NCBI GenBank assembly: GCA_903868295.1 | Contig: CAIPUQ010000287.1 | Coordinates: 1 to 6,717 of the forward strand | Source of the DNA: an uncultured Roseiflexaceae bacterium | GTDB taxonomy: Bacteria > Chloroflexota > Chloroflexia > Chloroflexales > Roseiflexaceae | Length of the DNA: 6,717 nt | Direction: 5' to 3' | Part shown: positions 1 to 5,856 of the stretch, one piece after another | Layout: each line of letters starts with the position of its first letter | How positions within the stretch are numbered: the first letter of the stretch is position 1 | The notes under the pieces: generated by a model | The model's database searches: none | What the model was told of the DNA's origin: nothing | Seen by the model: only the letters and a program-made list of their open reading frames with translations | Position numbers and translations under genes: made by a program

Positions 1-851
1 GTCCCTGCTTCAACGACAACATGGTGAGATTCGTTGAACGCTGTGGCGACCGCTTGCGCCATGGCGACCTGTGGATCGCGTTGTTCGTAGCCATCGAACA
101 ACCTACCGAGCACGCCATCGGTAGCAAAAACACGTTGAATCGTTGTGGCATTAATCGGTGTACTTGATTCAGTCGGTTCGAGGATCTTATACTCATCGAG
201 CGAACGCGTCACACGTGGGAGTATGGGACGACCGAAGCTGGTTTTCGCAATATCACTGAGCGCCTGTAGAAATATGGGTTGGAGCGACCACTGGGGCAGC
301 GCCTTTGTAATGCGGACAACTTCTTCGACCAACGCCATATCACGATCGCAGAGCATTTCGTAGAGCCGGACAAACAAGCGATGCGCCATCCGTGCATCAT
401 AGAGGGCACGATGTGCATCACCGGCAGTATCGAGTGGGACATCGAGGCGGCGTACCAGTTCTCCCAGCTTAAAACTGCCCACCGTGGGGACAATCAATGA
501 TGCCAGCTCGAATGTATCAATCGAGGATTGTTTGAGACGCAGCCCCGATCCGGCAAGCATGCGTACATCGTATTCGACCGAGTGACCAATCACCGGGTCA
601 TCCCCGATGAATGATTTGAGCGTCGCGCGAATATCTCCGAACGAGGGAGCATCACTGACCATTTCGTTGGTGATACCGGTGAGTCGCGAAATCTTGAAGG
701 GGATGTCACCACTCGGTTTGATGAGTGTCGTGTAGTGCTCGAGTTCTTGGGCCCCACGAAAGCGCACTGCAGCAACTTCGATGACCTCATCCTCGATATG
801 ATTAAGACCGGTTGCTTCAACATCAATCGCAACCATGGTGTGTTCGTACAT
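1..851 (-). CDS. dinG: DnaQ-DinG type protein: DEDDh exonuclease fused to DinG-like helicase (N-terminal part, cut by window edge)
   Basis: My reverse-strand translation gives 283 complete codons, open at the left edge. Residues 1-165 form a DnaQ-like DEDDh 3'-5' exonuclease domain. Exo I is DVE (D10, E12), Exo II is GHSVEYD (H90, D95), and Exo III is HRALYD (H147, D152), so all catalytic positions are present. A linker of about 85 residues follows. Around 255-283 comes YEQRDPQ, a Q-motif-like stretch, and then VVVEAG at the edge, which is where the Walker A motif of DinG/XPD-family helicases begins. The family fold is therefore inferred from its first 30 residues only. Bacillus DinG-type proteins have this architecture and are known for single-strand exonuclease activity; whether the helicase part is active cannot be seen here. 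The start is ATG at 851, preceded by GAGGAG with a 6-nt gap. A later Met6 lacks such a site. It is transcribed divergently from the threonine operon. Confidence 0.88.
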   Translation of the reverse strand, partial: MYEHTMVAIDVEATGLNHIEDEVIEVAAVRFRGAQELEHYTTLIKPSGDIPFKISRLTGITNEMVSDAPSFGDIRATLKSFIGDDPVIGHSVEYDVRMLAGSGLRLKQSSIDTFELASLIVPTVGSFKLGELVRRLDVPLDTAGDAHRALYDARMAHRLFVRLYEMLCDRDMALVEEVVRITKALPQWSLQPIFLQALSDIAKTSFGRPILPRVTRSLDEYKILEPTESSTPINATTIQRVFATDGVLGRLFDGYEQRDPQVAMAQAVATAFNESHHVVVEAG

Positions 852-875
852 GACGCGCTCCTCAACAGTACTGCT

Positions 876-881
876 ATTATA
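876..881 (-). promoter_or_regulatory. Candidate -10 box for the divergent dinG-type gene
   Basis: The minus strand reads a perfect TATAAT here, and transcription would start near 869, about 18 nt before the ATG at 851. The box lies in an 11-bp palindrome, GCTAT-T-ATAGC (873-883). No good -35 hexamer is visible at 16-18 bp spacing, so the promoter call rests on the -10 and its position alone. Confidence 0.5.
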
Positions 882-924
882 GCGGTTAGACGTTCGCGCG
901 GGTGGCACGCATTTGCGATTGGGT

Positions 925-953
925 TTGACAGCATATGGTGGAGCGGGTATTAT
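925..953 (+). promoter_or_regulatory. Sigma-70 type promoter of the threonine operon
   Basis: TTGACA (925-930) is a perfect -35 hexamer. It is followed by exactly 17 bp and TATTAT (948-953), a 5/6 match to the -10 consensus. Transcription is predicted to start 6-8 nt after the -10, at about 959-961. The start codon of the Thr-rich leader peptide is at 960, so the transcript may begin at or within a base of the AUG. The downstream leader, terminator and thrC are all on the same strand, which supports this as the operon promoter. Confidence 0.85.
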
Positions 954-959
954 ACCCGC
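943..959. repeat. 17-bp palindrome overlapping the operon -10 box (possible operator)
   Basis: The sequence GCGGGTAT-T-ATACCCGC has two perfect 8-bp arms around one central base. It covers the whole -10 hexamer and stops one base before the leader ATG. A repressor bound here would block RNA polymerase. The symmetry also puts TATAAT on the minus strand, but no minus-strand -35 accompanies it. A site this long is unlikely to arise from -10 symmetry alone. No regulator is encoded in the window, so operator function is inference. Confidence 0.5.
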
Positions 960-1046
960 ATGATCAAACCTTGCTGCGCATCGACGACCACTACTACTAC
1001 TATGTTGACTCACACGACAACTCGTGTGAGTACATATGTTTGGTGA
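960..1046 (+). CDS. thrL: Threonine-rich leader peptide of the thr operon attenuator (28 aa)
   Basis: This is a 28-codon ORF, ATG at 960 to TGA at 1044-1046. Eleven codons are Thr: an uninterrupted run of six at residues 9-14 (ACG, ACC and four ACT), then residues 17, 19, 20, 21 and 25. The peptide starts MIKPCCAS and ends STYVW. It is too short for a normal protein and lies between a strong promoter and a strong intrinsic terminator directly before threonine synthase. That is the arrangement of the enterobacterial thr attenuator, where ribosome stalling at Thr codons senses Thr-tRNA charging. Unlike E. coli ThrL it has no Ile cluster (one Ile, residue 2), so only threonine would be sensed. 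No Shine-Dalgarno fits the ATG. Because the predicted transcription start coincides with it, translation is probably leaderless. The alternative ATG at 1002 also lacks a ribosome binding site and would lose the Thr6 run. The symbol is by functional analogy, not sequence homology. Confidence 0.85.
   Translation: MIKPCCASTTTTTTMLTHTTTRVSTYVW
1008..1031 (+). promoter_or_regulatory. Leader hairpin within the Thr codons (candidate pause / 1:2 stem)
   Basis: The arms ACTCACACGA (1008-1017) and TCGTGTGAGT (1022-1031) pair perfectly over 10 bp around the loop CAAC. The hairpin lies wholly inside the leader ORF and spans codons 17-24, including four Thr codons. A ribosome stalled on the Thr codons would melt it. 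In classical attenuators such a stem pauses RNA polymerase and synchronises it with the leading ribosome. The structure is seen directly; its role is inferred. Confidence 0.65.
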
Positions 1047-1059
1047 GGTGGATTGCATA

Positions 1060-1077
1060 GGTGACAACGGTGTTACC
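1060..1077 (+). promoter_or_regulatory. Second leader hairpin, overlapping the foot of the terminator
   Basis: GGTGACA (1060-1066) can pair with TGTTACC (1071-1077) around the loop ACGG, giving seven pairs including one G-U. Its 3' arm shares positions 1075-1077 with the 5' arm of the terminator stem, so the two compete slightly. A different candidate antiterminator pairs 1043-1051 (around the leader stop codon) with 1077-1085, giving seven Watson-Crick pairs and two U-C mismatches. Which alternative forms cannot be settled by eye. Confidence 0.35.
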
Positions 1078-1105
1078 CCCCTCCCAGGCAGGGAGGGGGG
1101 TTTTT
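1075..1105 (+). terminator. Intrinsic terminator of the thr attenuator
   Basis: CCCCCCTCCC (1076-1085) pairs perfectly with GGGAGGGGGG (1091-1100) around a 5-nt loop, AGGCA, with an extra A-T pair at the base. Five T residues follow (1101-1105). This is a very strong rho-independent terminator, yet it ends only 15 nt before the thrC start codon. Without a read-through mechanism the operon would be silent from the promoter at 925-953. That is the main argument for attenuation. Confidence 0.93.
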
Positions 1106-1120
1106 GTATGAGAGGTCGAG

Positions 1121-2161
1121 ATGTTATTAACTGATTACCGAGAATTCTTGCCCATCACCGACAAGACTCCAATGCTGTCTCTCAGCGAAGGTCATACCCC
1201 GTTGTTGCCTGCACCTGCATTGGCCAAATCGATAGGGGTTGCTAAACTCTACCTCAAACTCGAAAGCATGAACCCTACTGGGTCATTTAAAGACCGAGGT
1301 ATGGTGATGGCGGTTGCCAAAGCGGTCGAAGCAGGTTCCAAAACCGTCATCTGTGCTTCAACCGGTAATACGTCCGCTGCCGCGGCCGCCTATGCAGCGC
1401 GCGCTGGGATCGACGCAGTCGTCGTCGTACCATCGGGCAAAATAGCGCTTGGGAAGTTGGCGCAAGCGTTGATGTACGGAGCGCGGTTGTTGGTCATTGA
1501 TGGCAACTTCGACGATGCGTTGCGCATTGTGCGCGAGATATCAGACAAACACCCATTGACATTAGTCAATTCGGTGAATCCGTATCGTATCGACGGGCAA
1601 GCCACGGCTGCCTACGAAATCTGTGATGTCTTGGGTCGTGCACCCGATGGTCTCTGTCTTCCCGTGGGCAACGCCGGCAACATCACCGCATACTGGGCTG
1701 GCTTCAAACGCTACAAAGCCGCAGGCAAAATCGTCGATATGCCGCGCATGCTCGGCTTTGAAGCCGAAGGTTCTGCTGCGATTGTCCAAGGGGCGCCGAT
1801 TGCCTACCCCGAAACAATCGCAACGGCTATCCGAATCGGCAATCCTGCCAGCTGGCAGCAAGCGGTCGATGCGCGTGACGAGTCCGAAGGCATCATCGGG
1901 TCAGTGACCGACACACAGATTTTGGCAGCATGGCGCGAGATAGCCCGGCTCGAAGGGGTTTTCATCGAACCGGCATCGGCAGCCGGTGTGGCCGGTCTGC
2001 GCAAACTCGTCGAAGAAAACCAAGTCGATCGAACCGGCACCTACGTCGCCGTACTGACCGGTCACGGATTGAAGGATCCCAATACGGCAGTCGATCAATT
2101 CGCTGCCCCACAAGCAATCCCCGCAGATTTGGCAACCATTACCGCCTGGCTTGGACTATAG
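1121..2161 (+). CDS. thrC: Threonine synthase (PLP-dependent, short form)
   Basis: Threonine synthase converts O-phosphohomoserine to threonine and phosphate in the cytoplasm, the last step of the pathway. The protein has 346 residues, close to the roughly 350 of the Bacillus-type short enzyme and well below the longer E. coli/yeast form. It shows the fold-type II PLP motifs in order: NPTGSFKDRG with the Schiff-base lysine K57, the substrate loop STGNTSAAAAA (80-90), the phosphate-binding GNAGN (183-187), and TGHGLKDP (313-320), whose Thr usually contacts the PLP ring nitrogen. The start is ATG at 1121, with AGAGG at 1111-1115 as ribosome binding site, just downstream of the terminator U-tract. 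It is the first structural gene behind the Thr-codon leader, which fits end-product control. It ends 9 nt before the aspartate kinase gene. A threonine dehydratase is excluded by GNAGN, the TGHGLKD ending and the context. Confidence 0.96.
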   Translation: MLLTDYREFLPITDKTPMLSLSEGHTPLLPAPALAKSIGVAKLYLKLESMNPTGSFKDRGMVMAVAKAVEAGSKTVICASTGNTSAAAAAYAARAGIDAVVVVPSGKIALGKLAQALMYGARLLVIDGNFDDALRIVREISDKHPLTLVNSVNPYRIDGQATAAYEICDVLGRAPDGLCLPVGNAGNITAYWAGFKRYKAAGKIVDMPRMLGFEAEGSAAIVQGAPIAYPETIATAIRIGNPASWQQAVDARDESEGIIGSVTDTQILAAWREIARLEGVFIEPASAAGVAGLRKLVEENQVDRTGTYVAVLTGHGLKDPNTAVDQFAAPQAIPADLATITAWLGL

Positions 2162-2170
2162 AGGAACGAC

Positions 2171-3574
2171 ATGTCAGTACTTGCAATGAAGTTCGGCGGG
2201 ACATCCGTCGGCAGCACAAACGCAATCAACCAGCTCAGTGCAATCGTCGCACAGCAACAGTCCGAATGGAAGAATATCGTCGTTGTCGTGTCTGCCATGA
2301 GTGGTGTGACCGATGTGTTGATACAGAGTGCCCACATCGCTGCTGCCGGCGACCTTGCCAAAGCCAAAGAAGCTGCCGATACGTTGCGAACACGGCACAT
2401 CACGACATTGTCAGAGTTGGCAGGATCTGATCCGAAACTCGATGCAACAACCGCAGCAGTCAATGCCCTCCTCGACGAATTCGAATTGCTCGCGCAATCT
2501 GTCCGCGTCTTGGGCGAAGCATCACCGCGCGCACTCGATGCCATCGCGAGCATCGGTGAACGCATGAGCGTCCATCTGGTGTCAGCCGCGCTCCGGGCGC
2601 ACGGCGTCAAATCGATCGCCCTCAACGCCGCTGAAGTCGTCCTCACCAGCGCAGAATTCGGCAATGGCGTGCCGCTCTACCCGCAAACACGCGACAACAT
2701 TCGGCAGCGTATTCTGCCGCTGTTCGCCGAAGGTATCGTCCCTGTGGTGACCGGCTTCATCGGTGCCACCAGCAAAGGTGCGGTTACGACCCTCGGTCGC
2801 GGCGGCAGTGATTATAGTGGTGCGATTTTCGGTGAAGCACTCGATGCCGCCATGGTCGACATCTATACCGATGTCGATGGCGTTATGACAACCGACCCAC
2901 GTCTGGTAGCTACTGCTCAGGTACTCGATCGTCTGTCGTACGCCGAAATGAGTGAACTCGCGTATTTTGGTGCCAAAGTGCTCCACCCCAAGACAATCCG
3001 CCCCTGCATCGAGCGTGGCATCCCCATTCGCATTCGCAACACATTCAATCCGTCGCACACAGGCACATTGGTGACGAGTGTCGCAGAAGCAACCACCCAT
3101 GCAATTCGCGCTGTCACCGTGATCCGTAACATGAACCTGATGACCGTCGAAGGGCGTGGGATGATCGGCGTCCAAGGGGTTGCAGCACGTACCTTTGGGG
3201 CAGTGGCGCAGGCAGGTGCCAACGTCCTGATGATTTCGCAGGCGTCTTCTGAGCAAAGTATCTGTTTTGTGATTCCCAATGCGTCGAGCAGCACCGCAAT
3301 TGCGGCGCTCGAGGATTCGCTCCGCCACGAAATCGATCGCGGCGACATCGACCGCATTAAATCCCGCGACAATGTGGTCATCGTCACAGCCGTCGGTGTG
3401 GGCATCCACGAACGACCCGGTGTCGCTGCGCGGGTGTTTGGTGCGCTGGCACATGCTGGTGTGAACATCTTGGTCATCGCCCAAGGGTCGTCGGAGTGCT
3501 CGATAAGCATGGTGGTGGCAGCCTCAGATGGCGATGTCGCTGTCAAGGCATTGCACGAATTAGCACTCAGTTAG
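2171..3574 (+). CDS. lysC: Aspartate kinase with two ACT domains (monofunctional)
   Basis: This enzyme phosphorylates aspartate to 4-phospho-aspartate, the first step toward Thr, Met and Lys/diaminopimelate. The 467-residue protein starts with the kinase domain signature KFGGTS (7-12). It continues with GERMS (129-133), GRGGSDYSG (209-217), YTDVDG (232-237) and AYFGAKVLHP (264-273). Two ACT repeats follow: about 318-385, with ISQASSEQSI (355-364), and about 402-467, with IAQGSSECSI (436-445). These repeats resemble the regulatory part of ThrA/LysC-III-type kinases. Allosteric inhibition by Thr or Lys is therefore likely, but the ligand cannot be read from the sequence. There is no homoserine dehydrogenase fusion, as the protein ends right after ACT2. 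GAGGAA (2161-2166) overlaps the last base of the thrC stop codon and sits 4 nt before the ATG, so the genes are tightly coupled. The symbol could equally be thrA/ask by function. Confidence 0.94.
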   Translation: MSVLAMKFGGTSVGSTNAINQLSAIVAQQQSEWKNIVVVVSAMSGVTDVLIQSAHIAAAGDLAKAKEAADTLRTRHITTLSELAGSDPKLDATTAAVNALLDEFELLAQSVRVLGEASPRALDAIASIGERMSVHLVSAALRAHGVKSIALNAAEVVLTSAEFGNGVPLYPQTRDNIRQRILPLFAEGIVPVVTGFIGATSKGAVTTLGRGGSDYSGAIFGEALDAAMVDIYTDVDGVMTTDPRLVATAQVLDRLSYAEMSELAYFGAKVLHPKTIRPCIERGIPIRIRNTFNPSHTGTLVTSVAEATTHAIRAVTVIRNMNLMTVEGRGMIGVQGVAARTFGAVAQAGANVLMISQASSEQSICFVIPNASSSTAIAALEDSLRHEIDRGDIDRIKSRDNVVIVTAVGVGIHERPGVAARVFGALAHAGVNILVIAQGSSECSISMVVAASDGDVAVKALHELALS

Positions 3575-3702
3575 CACGCTACAGGATTGAATGGCGCATC
3601 CATTGTTCGGATGCACCAGCATGTGGAACACACACGTCCCAATGAACGCATCACGTATGATGCAACTCTTCTCTTGACCTTGCATCCACGAAAGTAGGCG
3701 GT
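3575..3702 (+). other. 128-nt gap between aspartate kinase and asd genes
   Basis: This is the only sizeable gap inside the operon. It contains two small inverted repeats: GCATCC/GGATGC (3596-3601 and 3609-3614, 7-nt loop) and GATGCAA/TTGCATC (3659-3665 and 3680-3686, 14-nt loop). Neither is followed by a T-tract, so neither is an intrinsic terminator. TATGAT at 3656-3661 resembles a -10 box but has no matching -35. A 28-codon ORF (3611-3697) ends 5 nt before asd but is not rich in any one regulatory amino acid. An internal promoter or processing site is possible but not demonstrated. Confidence 0.4.
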
Positions 3703-4761
3703 ATGAAGAAAATCCCCATTGCCATCCTCGGTGCAACTGGCGCAGTCGGTCAACGCATGATCCAACTTTTGCACAATCATCCGTGGTTCGAAATTGCCGT
3801 CTTGACCGGTTCCGACCGCACGATCGGGCGCCCGTATGGAGAACTGGTACGCTGGGTACTCGATGGCAATCCGCCGCCCGAAGTTGCCCATCTGATTGTG
3901 CAGCCCAGTGACGTCGTCGCAGATGTGGCCATTGCCTTGTCAGCACTCCCTACCGATGCCGCCCGTGAATACGAGCCACTCTGGGCTGCGCAGACGGCCG
4001 TCTGTTCGAACGCATCTGCGTATCGCATGACCGCCGATGTGCCGTTGCTGATTCCCGAAGTCAATCCGGAACACCTCAACCTCATTGACGACCAGCGCCG
4101 CACCCGCGGCTGGCGTGGTGCGCTGGTGACGAATCCCAACTGCTCGGTCATCGGCATCGCACTCGCACTCAAGCCATTGGTTGACGTGTGCGGCATTGAT
4201 GCAGTCCAGATCGCGACCCTCCAAGCCATCAGCGGGGCTGGGTACCCGGGCGTGTCATCGATGGATATTATCGACAACATCATCCCCAACATCGCAAACG
4301 GGGTCGAAGAAGACAAAATCGAAACCGAACCAACCAAGATTCTCGGTGCTTATGGTTCGGCAACCATCACCCCACACCAAATGCTGATGAGTGCGCAGGT
4401 TACCCGCGTACCGGTGATCGATGGTCACACGGCGTTGCTGTCCATCAAGACCGGCAAGAAGCTATCCATCGAAGACGTCCATGCCGTGATTGCTGACTTC
4501 CGCGCCCCAGAACTCATCCGCGGGTTACCCAGTGCTCCGACACTACCGCTCGCGGTCCACACGCATGCGGAGCGTCCACAGCCGCGTCGCGACCGCGACG
4601 CTGGCAACGGAATGACGGTATCGGTGGGTCGCATTCGCAGCTGCCCCATCAACGACATCCGCATGGTGGTGCTCTCGCACAACACCATCCGCGGCGCGGC
4701 CGGGAGTGCTATTTTGAATGCAGAATTGCTCGTTGCCGCAGGGTATGCCGGCTCGCGCTAA
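3703..4761 (+). CDS. asd: Aspartate-semialdehyde dehydrogenase (archaeal/fungal type)
   Basis: Asd reduces aspartyl phosphate, with NADPH, to aspartate semialdehyde, the branch point for Lys/DAP, Met and Thr. The 352-residue protein opens with a Rossmann nucleotide-binding motif, GATGAVGQR (10-18). The catalytic cysteine is C147 in TNPNCSVIG. A catalytic-type histidine is H242 in TRVPVIDGHT (234-243), preceded by the substrate-binding arginine R235. The C-terminal half carries RPQPRRDRDAGNGM (291-304) and the conserved HNTIRGAAG (326-334). These motifs mark the archaeal/fungal branch, not the shorter-motif E. coli enzyme. The ATG at 3703 follows a weak TAGGCGG ribosome site. The gene lies 128 nt after the aspartate kinase gene and 10 nt before the next gene. 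Asd is normally essential for peptidoglycan precursors, so control only by Thr attenuation would be surprising. Confidence 0.95.
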   Translation: MKKIPIAILGATGAVGQRMIQLLHNHPWFEIAVLTGSDRTIGRPYGELVRWVLDGNPPPEVAHLIVQPSDVVADVAIALSALPTDAAREYEPLWAAQTAVCSNASAYRMTADVPLLIPEVNPEHLNLIDDQRRTRGWRGALVTNPNCSVIGIALALKPLVDVCGIDAVQIATLQAISGAGYPGVSSMDIIDNIIPNIANGVEEDKIETEPTKILGAYGSATITPHQMLMSAQVTRVPVIDGHTALLSIKTGKKLSIEDVHAVIADFRAPELIRGLPSAPTLPLAVHTHAERPQPRRDRDAGNGMTVSVGRIRSCPINDIRMVVLSHNTIRGAAGSAILNAELLVAAGYAGSR

Positions 4762-4765
4762 AGGA
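4760..4765 (+). promoter_or_regulatory. Ribosome binding site fixing the start of the HAD-like gene
   Basis: AAAGGA overlaps the asd stop codon TAA (4759-4761) and lies 6 nt before the ATG at 4772. An upstream in-frame ATG at 4718 would extend the protein by 18 residues, but it lies inside asd and has no comparable site. The start at 4772 is preferred. Confidence 0.7.
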
Positions 4766-4771
4766 TTGACC

Positions 4772-5848
4772 ATGCACATCTATGGCAGACACGCAGTGGC
4801 TGATTTATTGGGCGATTTCGTCGCATTTCGCAATATTCGTCCCGTTGACCCCCGGCTTCCCGGGTTAGCCGACATTGCACCAAACACCCAACCGCGCAAG
4901 GGCGACGATGCATACGCGGCAGTCGCAATTGCTATCTTGACCGCTGCACAAGCCACGCGCACCACAAAACCAATCCGTCAGTTCATGATGCTCGGCGATA
5001 CGCGCCAAAGCGACGGCGGGACATACATGACCATCGCGCAACGCTCTGGTTGGCATGGTGCGGCCTTTATCTGCGACGAGAAGCGCGCCGAAGACCCCTC
5101 ACTCTCGCTCTCAAACGACACCGGCGTGTATATCGCCAATCGCTGGCAAAAACTAAGCCAGTTTGCAGAACAATTCACGGTCGACGACCAAACGGCTATC
5201 ATCATTGACCTCGACAAAACACTCATCGGAGCCCGCGGGCGCAATCACCAGCTCATCGATGCAGCACGTCTGACCGCGCTCAAACGGGCTGTCAGCGATG
5301 TCCTCGGTACGACCTACGACGACGTCCTGTTCAGCGAGACCTATCATCGCTTCAATCAGCCACGGTTCCACCGCTTCACCGGCGACAATCAGGATTTCTT
5401 GGCGTTCATCTGTGTCATGGCAGGTGGCAGTATTGTCACCCCCGAGGCGCTGCAAGCCATGCTCGAGCAAGGCATCATGTTGAATTTTGCGCATTTTGTC
5501 GATTTGACCGGTGCGCGGATCCAATCCTTTGGCTCGACGCTGGCACCGTTCCACACCTCATTTGCTGATTTGTATCGCAATGGTGACATGACTCCGTTCA
5601 AATCGTTTCGGTACCTCGAATATCACGAGACCACTGCCCGCTTTGGCTGTGCGCCAGAAGGGCTCGACGCACTCGATATCCTGAACCGCGAAATCTGCAT
5701 CACCCACGAAGTGTGGGAGGCCGCCATGCGCTGGAAGGCGGCAGGTGCACTGCTGTTTGGCCTGTCCGATAAACCAGACGAGGCAGCCTGTGGTACTGGT
5801 GATGGCCCACCCATCCACCGGCTTGTTACCCATCTCATCGGCTCATAG
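4772..5848 (+). CDS. HAD-superfamily-like protein, function unknown, possibly circularly permuted
   Basis: I do not recognise this 358-residue protein as a named family. Residues 141-152 (TAIIIDLDKTLI) are a clear HAD motif I: a hydrophobic strand, then D146-L-D148-K-T150 as nucleophile and acid/base pair. Near the C-terminus, ALLFGLSDKPDEA (326-338) looks like HAD motif II (S332), perhaps with K334 serving as motif III. The expected acidic motif IV is not seen after it. Instead MMLGDTRQSDGGTY (72-85), with D76 and D81, resembles motif IV but lies before motif I. Between motifs I and II are about 175 residues, a size suited to a C1-type cap. A phosphatase or phosphotransferase on a small metabolite is the likeliest activity; the substrate is unknown. 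There is no signal peptide or membrane segment, so it is probably cytoplasmic. It lies 10 nt after asd and 8 nt before the CoA-binding protein gene, so it is co-transcribed. A role in the aspartate pathway rests only on this position. Confidence 0.75.
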   Translation: MHIYGRHAVADLLGDFVAFRNIRPVDPRLPGLADIAPNTQPRKGDDAYAAVAIAILTAAQATRTTKPIRQFMMLGDTRQSDGGTYMTIAQRSGWHGAAFICDEKRAEDPSLSLSNDTGVYIANRWQKLSQFAEQFTVDDQTAIIIDLDKTLIGARGRNHQLIDAARLTALKRAVSDVLGTTYDDVLFSETYHRFNQPRFHRFTGDNQDFLAFICVMAGGSIVTPEALQAMLEQGIMLNFAHFVDLTGARIQSFGSTLAPFHTSFADLYRNGDMTPFKSFRYLEYHETTARFGCAPEGLDALDILNREICITHEVWEAAMRWKAAGALLFGLSDKPDEAACGTGDGPPIHRLVTHLIGS

Positions 5849-5856
5849 GAGCAACA

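Noticed and set aside
735..959. Upstream part of the plus-strand frame that contains the leader peptide (frame open from 735)
   Set aside because: It overlaps the exonuclease-helicase gene on the opposite strand, lies largely upstream of the promoter and lacks a ribosome site. Only the part from the ATG at 960 is supported.
960..1120. T-box or small-molecule riboswitch as an explanation of the leader
   Set aside because: I see no T-box consensus sequence and no specifier-loop architecture. The Thr-rich ORF with terminator explains the region better.
2582..3484. A 300-codon minus-strand open frame opposite the aspartate kinase gene
   Set aside because: Its translation is Cys/His/Asp-rich without recognisable motifs and it lies wholly opposite a strongly supported kinase. 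It is a shadow of codon bias.
3596..3614. Hairpin after aspartate kinase as an intrinsic terminator
   Set aside because: The stem is only 6 bp, and no T-tract follows on either strand.
3642..3677. An 11-codon ORF with three Met codons, MNASRMMQLFS, before asd, as a methionine leader peptide
   Set aside because: There is no terminator after it, no ribosome binding site, and the Met codons are too few to distinguish from chance.
3611..3697. A 28-codon ORF before asd as a second regulatory leader peptide
   Set aside because: Its codons are not concentrated in Lys, Met or Thr, and no terminator/antiterminator pair lies between it and asd.
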